Of a stretch of DNA of 64,000 bases, positions 59,121 to 64,000 are shown one piece after another. Numbering within the stretch: position 1 is the first letter of the stretch; each line of letters begins with the position of its first letter. The notes beneath the pieces were generated by a model, which was not told the DNA's origin, ran no database searches, and was given only the letters and a program-made list of their open reading frames with translations. Both the position numbers and the translations under genes were made by a program. This stretch comes from Gemmataceae bacterium (lineage in GTDB: Bacteria > Planctomycetota > Planctomycetia > Gemmatales > Gemmataceae): the NCBI GenBank assembly GCA_022842245.1, contig JALHPZ010000003.1:90156-154155 (forward strand), read 5' to 3'.

Positions 59121-60725
59121 TTACTCGGACGCCTTCGGCATGGCCGGTTGCTTGACCGCCGGCGCGAAGAAATTCGGCCGCAGGAACTTCCAGTAGATGA
59201 TCCCGCCGCCGACGACGACCGACGCGGCGAGGATCACGTAGAGCGCGATCCGTTGCGCGGCGGTGGGTCCTGGATTGGCGGGCGAATCCGGCCGTTGTTC
59301 GAACGGGCCTGGTTGGAACGGCGTGGGAATCGGCCGCGGGGTCGGTTCGTTTGCGCGGGGAGTCTGGTGCTGGTACGGAGCGGGCGGTTCGTATCGCGGG
59401 GCCGCAGGGCCTGTGACTCCGCTCATTCCGATGGGTCGACCCAGCGGCTTGAGGGAATAGGCCGACGGAGCCGGACCGAACGGATTCGCCGCCGGCCGGA
59501 CTCGCACCTCCGCCGTCGCGAACATTCCGCTGCTGCCAACCATACCGGCACCGACGCCCGCACCGACCAGCAGTCGGGAATCGGTCGTTTCCTCAAGCGG
59601 GGTGGACGCTACCAGTTCCACCACCGGTTCCTGTCCTTCCATGACGGCCGGGCAGAGCACGGGCATTTCAGCGGCCGCCGGCGGCGGAACCGATGCCGGC
59701 ACATACGGAGTCAGTGCCGTGGCCACTTCGCCCGGCGACTGGAACCGCAGGTTCGGGTCCTTCGCCATCATCCGCGCGATGATCGCCGCGATCTCCTCGG
59801 GCACGTCGGATCGCACCTGGCGGATCGGTGTCGGTTCCTTCGTGCGGTGCCAGAGCAGCTTTTGCGAGACCGTGCCCGTGGGGAACGGCGGGTGCCCCGC
59901 CAGCAGGAAGTACAGCGTCGCACCGAGCGCGTAGACGTCGGCCCGCACGTCGACCGCGTGGCTGTTCGCGACCTGTTCCGGCGCCACGTAGTCCGCCGTA
60001 CCCAGTACGATCTTGTCGTCGTACTTCACGGTCAGCATGTCGGATTGGTCTTTGAAGAAGCGAGCCAACCCCATGTCGAGGACGCGGGCGTTGCCGCGGC
60101 GGTCGATGAGGATGTTGCCGGGCTTCACATCGCGGTGGATCAGGCCGCTGCGGAAGGCGAAGTCGAGGCCGGACGCGACCTGCCGGACGTAGAAGAGCGC
60201 GCGGGCGACATTCATCGGCCCGAACTTCTTGACGATTTCGAGCAGGTTCGAGCCGTCGACGTACTCCATGACGATGAAGTGGAGGTTGCCGTCCTGGTCG
60301 ATGTCGTGAGTGCGGACGATGTTGGGATGGTCGAGGCTGCCGGCGGCGCGGGCTTCGCGGTAGAAGCGGCCGAGGGCGGCGGGTTGCTCGGCCTTGGCTG
60401 GAGGGAGGACCTTGATGGCGACGCGGCGCTTCATGAACATGTGCTCGCAGAGGAACACCTGTCCCATGCCGCCGACGCCGATACGTTCAAGCAACTTGAA
60501 TTTGCCGATCGTGAATCCGCGCCACTTACCGAGGAGGAATTGCTCCGCCTGGAAATTCGTCATCACGCCGTCGGCGATCATGGCCTCCGCCGCCAGACGC
60601 GGGTCGGTGTCGAGGCCGCTGGTCTTGTTGCGACGCTGCAGGTGCGCGGTCAACTTTCCTTCGTCGACCATTCCGCTCTTGCGAACGAGTTGCAGGAATT
60701 CTTCGACGGAGGCAGGGGCGGACAT
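59121..60725 (-). CDS. Transmembrane Ser/Thr protein kinase
   Basis: A 534-residue Hanks-type kinase. An N-terminal helical region (VEEFLQLVRKSGMVDEGKLT; EAMIADGVMTNFQAEQFLLG) precedes the kinase domain (about 73-345): [44 protein letters not shown] (DFG is DMG) and GTADYVAPEQVANS. A long Pro/Ser/Gly-rich linker then leads to one membrane helix near the C-terminus (IALYVILAASVVVGGGIIYW) and a short outside tail. The N-terminal domain recurs in planctomycete kinases. ATG 60725. DMG for DFG is a conservative change and does not rule out activity. Confidence 0.92.
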   Translation of the reverse strand: MSAPASVEEFLQLVRKSGMVDEGKLTAHLQRRNKTSGLDTDPRLAAEAMIADGVMTNFQAEQFLLGKWRGFTIGKFKLLERIGVGGMGQVFLCEHMFMKRRVAIKVLPPAKAEQPAALGRFYREARAAGSLDHPNIVRTHDIDQDGNLHFIVMEYVDGSNLLEIVKKFGPMNVARALFYVRQVASGLDFAFRSGLIHRDVKPGNILIDRRGNARVLDMGLARFFKDQSDMLTVKYDDKIVLGTADYVAPEQVANSHAVDVRADVYALGATLYFLLAGHPPFPTGTVSQKLLWHRTKEPTPIRQVRSDVPEEIAAIIARMMAKDPNLRFQSPGEVATALTPYVPASVPPPAAAEMPVLCPAVMEGQEPVVELVASTPLEETTDSRLLVGAGVGAGMVGSSGMFATAEVRVRPAANPFGPAPSAYSLKPLGRPIGMSGVTGPAAPRYEPPAPYQHQTPRANEPTPRPIPTPFQPGPFEQRPDSPANPGPTAAQRIALYVILAASVVVGGGIIYWKFLRPNFFAPAVKQPAMPKASE

Positions 60726-60861
60726 GCGGGCACCATGTTAATCGCGGGAAGCGATGAAACCGGAATTCAAGCGAAAGCTAGTACAGCTTTACTCCCGACG
60801 CAAACGCATCGGGAGGAATCGGGAAGTGCGAGTTCGGCGCGAATTCGAACGCGGGGCGCGA

Positions 60862-61371
60862 TCAGCGACGGGGCGAATACGGGAGCACGTCGCGGTAGGC
60901 GCGGTCGATGGCACCTTGGGGATTCGCGCGGTCCTGTTCGTAGCGACGCTTCACGTCGCGCGTTCCGAATCGCGGGCCTTTCCAATCGCTCGGCGGCACA
61001 ACGGGGGCGAATTCTCGCGCGGCCCCGAAGACACCGGAGGAACTCGGCAACCAGAACAGTCCATAACCGGAATTGCCGTAATAGAGCTGCCGGGCGTCGC
61101 TGCCGCCAAACGAGCCGGGGATCGGCCCCTGCGTGGGCACCGGCGGACCGTAGAGCGTGAGTCCGTTCGACCAGAAGCTGCCGACCGCGCCGGGGTAATA
61201 GGGATACCACCCCCAGAGGCCGGGGCCGAACCACGGTCCGACGCGCGGCCCGTAGCCGAACGTGGAGAAGCGCCCCGGATACTGCGCCGCGGCCGGTCGG
61301 TCCGTGGCAAGGAGTGCGGTCAGGGAAAACAGGAGGATCGCGAGGGTTCGGCGGGCGCTCATGGTGTCCAT
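60862..61371 (-). CDS. Secreted Gly/Tyr/Pro-rich protein
   Basis: A 169-residue exported protein. Signal peptide (LAILLFSLTALLATDRPAAA) followed by a low-complexity, aromatic Gly/Pro/Tyr-rich region (GPWFGPGLWGWYPYYPG) and a basic C-terminal helix (DVKRRYEQDRANPQGAIDR). It resembles other planctomycete cell-surface proteins of unknown structure. Start ATG 61371 or 61362. It is divergent from the NHL-repeat gene. No enzymatic motif. Confidence 0.7.
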   Translation of the reverse strand: MDTMSARRTLAILLFSLTALLATDRPAAAQYPGRFSTFGYGPRVGPWFGPGLWGWYPYYPGAVGSFWSNGLTLYGPPVPTQGPIPGSFGGSDARQLYYGNSGYGLFWLPSSSGVFGAAREFAPVVPPSDWKGPRFGTRDVKRRYEQDRANPQGAIDRAYRDVLPYSPRR

Positions 61372-61493
61372 CCGTGGGAGTGCGTATCCGTAACTTCGAC
61401 CAACGCGGCGATGCGAAGTCAGAGGGATCGTTCGGAAATCCGCCTGTCTTCGCTCGCGCGATTCCAATCGCAGCGAAGTTGCCCGGCATTCCG

Positions 61494-61521
61494 TTGCGTT
61501 CGATTCTGACTCCGCTACACT
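61494..61521 (+). promoter_or_regulatory. Putative promoter of the NHL-repeat gene
   Basis: TTGCGT (61494-61499) and TACACT (61516-61521) are 16 bp apart, about 36 bp before ATG 61557, which also has a GAGGAG binding site. Assigned by pattern. Confidence 0.4.
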
Positions 61522-61556
61522 GTGCCCACCCCTTTCCCCCTTCGAGGAGCCTTCCC

Positions 61557-62642
61557 ATGAAGCGTCGCGATTTCCTGACCACCACCGCCGCTGCCGCCGC
61601 GACCGTCGCCACAGGCCCGATCATTCTCGGCGCCCAAAGCAAGTCCGGCACCGATCACCCGGTCATTGGCGTCGATGGCTACAAGTACGAATGCCATCAC
61701 AACTGGGGCACGCTGCCGGCGAACCTCGAATGGCAGACGACGCACAATGTCGCCATCGATTCGCAGGGGCAGGTCTACATCACGCATCAGGGCCACGCCG
61801 GGAAGAAAGGCCTCGACACCACGTTCGTCTTCGACAACACCGGCAAGTTCATCCGTTCGTTCGGCAAGGAATGGCACGGCGGCGGCCACGGCATCGACTT
61901 CCGCAAGGAAGGCAAGAACGAATACATGTACCTGACGAATACGTGGGCCTCGCCGATGAAGGTGGCCAAGTACGACGCCAAGGGCGAGATGGTCTGGGCG
62001 CTCGGCCGGCCGGAGTGCAAGGAGTACGAACCCCGGCCCGATCCGAAAGACCCCAAGAAGACGATCGTACCGCCCTTCAACCCGACAAACGTGGCGTTCT
62101 GCCCCAGCGGGGACGTCTTCGTCGGCGACGGCTACGGTTCCAACTACATGCTCAAGTACAACAAGGACGGCAAGCTGCTGTCCGTATTTGGCGGCACCGG
62201 CAAGGACGACGGCAAGTTCGTCACGCCGCACGGCAACTGGGTCGACGAGCGTATTCCCGGCAAGCCGACGCTCTACGTCTGCGACCGCGCCAACGCCCGC
62301 CTGCAGGCCTTCGACATGAAGGGCAAACACCAGGCGACGACAGCGGCGGGCGTCGTGCTTTTCCCCGCGCACATCGACATCCAGAAGGACGTGATGCTCG
62401 TGCCCGACCTGCACGCTCGCGTGAGCCTCTTCGACAAGGAGGGCAAGGCGATCGTGCACCTCGGCGACGACGCGGCCTGGCGGAAGACGGTGCTCGACGG
62501 CTTCAAGGTCCGCCGCGATCCGAAGCAATGGGTCGCCGGCAAGTTCGTCCACCCGCACGACGCCTGCTTCGACGCCGCCGGGAACATCTACGTGGTCGAG
62601 TGGGTGGAGGGCGGACGCATCACCTTCCTGAAGAAGGTGTGA
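61557..62642 (+). CDS. NHL-repeat/six-bladed propeller protein with Tat-like signal
   Basis: A 361-residue exported protein. The N-terminus KRRDFLTTTAAAAATVATG is a twin-arginine-like signal. NHL-type blades follow: VAIDSQGQVYITHQGH, FVFDNTGKFIRSFGKE, HGIDFRKEGKN, VAFCPSGDVFVGDGYG and RLQAFDMKGKHQA, HDACFDAAGNIYVVEW. The pattern resembles peptidyl-alpha-hydroxyglycine lyase-like propellers, but the metal site is not confirmed. ATG 61557 with GAGGAG (61544). The downstream orphan begins 5 bp after the stop and is probably cotranscribed. Confidence 0.9.
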   Translation: MKRRDFLTTTAAAAATVATGPIILGAQSKSGTDHPVIGVDGYKYECHHNWGTLPANLEWQTTHNVAIDSQGQVYITHQGHAGKKGLDTTFVFDNTGKFIRSFGKEWHGGGHGIDFRKEGKNEYMYLTNTWASPMKVAKYDAKGEMVWALGRPECKEYEPRPDPKDPKKTIVPPFNPTNVAFCPSGDVFVGDGYGSNYMLKYNKDGKLLSVFGGTGKDDGKFVTPHGNWVDERIPGKPTLYVCDRANARLQAFDMKGKHQATTAAGVVLFPAHIDIQKDVMLVPDLHARVSLFDKEGKAIVHLGDDAAWRKTVLDGFKVRRDPKQWVAGKFVHPHDACFDAAGNIYVVEWVEGGRITFLKKV

Positions 62643-62646
62643 GCGG

Positions 62647-63090
62647 ATGGCGAAGCCGAAGTTCGTCGTACAGCATTTCCTCGTGTGCCAGGACGCCCCG
62701 TGGCTGGGCGCTCCTGGTCCGAGGACGCTGCGCGTGCTGGAGGGCGTCGGCTACTACCAAACTGTCCCACCCGATGCGGAGATGCCGGCACTTGATTTCT
62801 GGGCCTATGCTCGAATGTATATGACGAACAATGTCGCGGGGGACCGACATTTCCGCATTGCGGTTTACTGGCTGGACGCGCCGGGCGGGATACGAAAGGT
62901 GCAGACTTTCGCCGGCCAACCCGTGCGTTTCTCACCGAGCTTGCCCGTGGTGGAGCCAACCTTTAGGATCGACCAGTTGACGATTCCGGGTCGCGGTCGA
63001 TACGAATTTCGGCTACTCTGTCGGAAGCGATCGCCGATTCTCGGTGTAAAATGGATAACGGTGAAGCGGGATTATCTCAACATTGGATAG
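62647..63090 (+). CDS. Hypothetical protein, 147 aa
   Basis: A 147-residue soluble protein of unknown function. It begins KPKFVVQHFLVCQDAPWLG and continues with strand-rich segments (LRVLEGVGYYQTV; FRIAVYWLDAPGG; RYEFRLLCRKRSP). The layout 'short strand, L-C, glycine-rich loop, strand' resembles the DUF6941 type of small beta-sandwich, but this is a guess. It is immediately downstream of the NHL gene, start ATG 62647. Lower in GC than neighbours towards its 3' end. It overlaps nothing and is followed by the small gene at 63095. Confidence 0.6.
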   Translation: MAKPKFVVQHFLVCQDAPWLGAPGPRTLRVLEGVGYYQTVPPDAEMPALDFWAYARMYMTNNVAGDRHFRIAVYWLDAPGGIRKVQTFAGQPVRFSPSLPVVEPTFRIDQLTIPGRGRYEFRLLCRKRSPILGVKWITVKRDYLNIG

Positions 63091-63094
63091 CCAT

Positions 63095-63310
63095 ATGAAA
63101 CCCAAGAAACCCCGTCGATTCGTTCCTCCACTTGGCGGCGTGAGCTACCAGCACATCGAAATGACGGAGTCCATTTCGCACTACCCAATCACGGGCAAGG
63201 TCACGCGCCTGAAATGGGACCGCGCCAGCGGCACGCTCATCGTTGATCCGGAGCAGCAGAAGGAGGAGCCGACTCCATCCTCCGATGCGGATTCATCCCG
63301 GCCCGCTTGA
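63095..63310 (+). CDS. Small hypothetical protein, 71 aa
   Basis: A 71-residue protein beginning KPKKPRRFVPPLGG with a basic N-terminus and an acidic, Ser-rich tail (QKEEPTPSSDADSSRPA). A short central segment (ESISHYPITGKVTRLKW) may be a beta hairpin. ATG 63095 is used; a TTG at 63083 would add four residues. It begins 5 bp after the preceding stop, so is likely cotranscribed with it. The last 18 bp overlap the convergent gene at 63293. Function unknown and coding status only probable. Confidence 0.5.
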   Translation: MKPKKPRRFVPPLGGVSYQHIEMTESISHYPITGKVTRLKWDRASGTLIVDPEQQKEEPTPSSDADSSRPA

Positions 63311-63619
63311 TTCGGAGACAGACGACTTGGCGGATCGGGATTCATTCCCGATGTGATTCTGATCCTTCAATTGATCCGATTGTTCGAAGATCGGGGCATA
63401 GAACCCGAAGAAGCCAGTACGGTAGAAAGCGATCGCTTCCTTCAGAAAGATGCTCGCACCGCCGATAGCGAGCAGAACAATACCTGCGGTTGGCCATCCC
63501 TGCCAAACACCGATCCCAGCCAACACGATCAATAAACATCCACAGTCCAAACCGGTCCGGGCGGCGAACGAACGGCGTCTCGTATCGTTATGGCTTCTGT
63601 CAGTGTTTGCGTTTGCCAT
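63293..63619 (-). CDS. Small two-helix membrane protein
   Basis: A 108-residue protein. After a basic N-terminus (NDTRRRSFAART) two hydrophobic helices are visible, CGCLLIVLAGIGVWQGW (about 26-43) and IVLLAIGGASIFLKEAIAFY (about 47-66), followed by a polar tail with many Ser. ATG 63619 has GAAAGG upstream. It overlaps the convergent small gene by 18 bp and follows the DUF1501 stop by 18 bp on the same strand, so may be cotranscribed with it. No family recognised. Confidence 0.6.
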   Translation of the reverse strand: MANANTDRSHNDTRRRSFAARTGLDCGCLLIVLAGIGVWQGWPTAGIVLLAIGGASIFLKEAIAFYRTGFFGFYAPIFEQSDQLKDQNHIGNESRSAKSSVSESSGPG

Positions 63620-63637
63620 GGGCAGGCCTTTCTCGCA

Positions 63638-64000
63638 TCACCCATAAACCTTGTCGATCACCCCCGCCGTGCTCGGCAGGATCGGGTTGGGGCGGTTCGA
63701 GACGTCGTAGACCATGCCGTGCGGGTCGAGGCCGAGGTTGTGGTACACCGTGGCCAGCACGTTCGGGTAATAAATCGGATCGTTCTTCGCTTCGCCGGCG
63801 ATGCCGTCGGTGCTGCCGATCACCTGGCCGGTCCGCATGCCGCCGCCGGCGAGGATCGCGCTGTTCACCCGCGCCCAGTGGTCGCGGCCGGCGTCCTTGT
63901 TGATCTTCGGCGTGCGGCCGAATTCGCCCCACACGCAGACCGTCACGTCCTTGTCCAGGCCGCGGGTGTAGATGTCCTCGATGAGCGCCGAAATGCCGGT
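63638..64000 (-). CDS. DUF1501 domain-containing protein (partial, 5' end outside window)
   Basis: The last 120 residues of a DUF1501 protein; the frame is open to the window's right edge. Seen: ALIEDIYTRGLDKDVTVCVW, WGEFGRTPKINKDAGRDHW, SAILAGGGMRTGQVIG and YYPNVLATVYHNLGLDP, which match the C-terminal third of the family (the WxGEFGRTP and GRDHW boxes) and end in a short tail VIDKVYG. It is similar in this region to the protein at 15090-16445 but not identical. It is probably exported and of unknown reaction. Start and signal are not visible. Confidence 0.92.
   Translation of the reverse strand, partial: TGISALIEDIYTRGLDKDVTVCVWGEFGRTPKINKDAGRDHWARVNSAILAGGGMRTGQVIGSTDGIAGEAKNDPIYYPNVLATVYHNLGLDPHGMVYDVSNRPNPILPSTAGVIDKVYG

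Overview
The window looks like a chromosomal segment of a high-GC planctomycete, most likely of the Gemmataceae. The reasons are two DUF1501 'secreted sulfatase-neighbour' type proteins (15090-16445 and the right edge), a DUF1559 prepilin-like protein, two transmembrane Hanks-type Ser/Thr kinases, a PQQ-like and several YncE/NHL/TolB-like propellers, a Uma2-family protein, and short GC-rich hairpin repeats between genes. No rRNA, tRNA or CRISPR array was found. Most genes are housekeeping or planctomycete-typical, with tight ATGA/GTGA overlaps inside operons.

Left part (1-12.2 kb): a partial mqnA (futalosine menaquinone pathway), two small orphans with dispersed hairpin repeats, a 39-codon IS110 transposase remnant, an orphan iscX, then a four-gene minus-strand operon of an AlgI-like MBOAT O-acyltransferase (6609-8195) followed by three paralogous single-pass SGNH proteins (5559-6608, 4471-5562, 3437-4474). 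Behind it lie a repeat cluster, an EthD-family pseudogene with two in-frame stops, an AT-rich gene with a HEPN-type R-X4-H motif (8882-9985), a Uma2 family PD-(D/E)XK protein, and ffh.

Middle part (12.2-34.7 kb): an alpha/beta hydrolase, a PQQ-like propeller protein, DUF1501, a Ser/Thr kinase, cinA, malQ, a DUF4349 lipoprotein, a GNAT, apt, hisI, a SpoIIE-fold protein without visible metal ligands, a bifunctional-nuclease family protein, a minus-strand operon (hemE, HtrA-like protease, sugar-phosphate isomerase/epimerase, ceramidase-like protein), menG/ubiE, an M24 peptidase and a large exo-rhamnogalacturonan-lyase-like protein with a C-terminal membrane anchor.

Right part (34.7-64 kb): a glycosyltransferase, an ABC-HlyD-TolC export operon without evident cargo, a PanE-like reductase, a HAD-like protein that lacks its nucleophilic Asp, a fabZ-like dehydratase, trmB, a polytopic membrane protein, a CobW-type GTPase whose 3' end overlaps a DUF1559 gene, a TolB-like propeller, a second TolC protein, a BatA/VWA protein and a DUF58 protein, a YncE-propeller/phosphoesterase fusion, a MESH1-like alarmone hydrolase, a second Ser/Thr kinase, an NHL protein and a cluster of small orphans ending in a partial DUF1501 gene.

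Several genes (cinA, panE-like, DUF58, the glycosyltransferase, the PQQ-like gene) have a -10-like hexamer placed 6-7 nt before the start codon, suggesting leaderless transcripts. The least explained parts are the AT-rich HEPN/Uma2 stretch, the SGNH triplet, and the two pseudoenzyme-like proteins.
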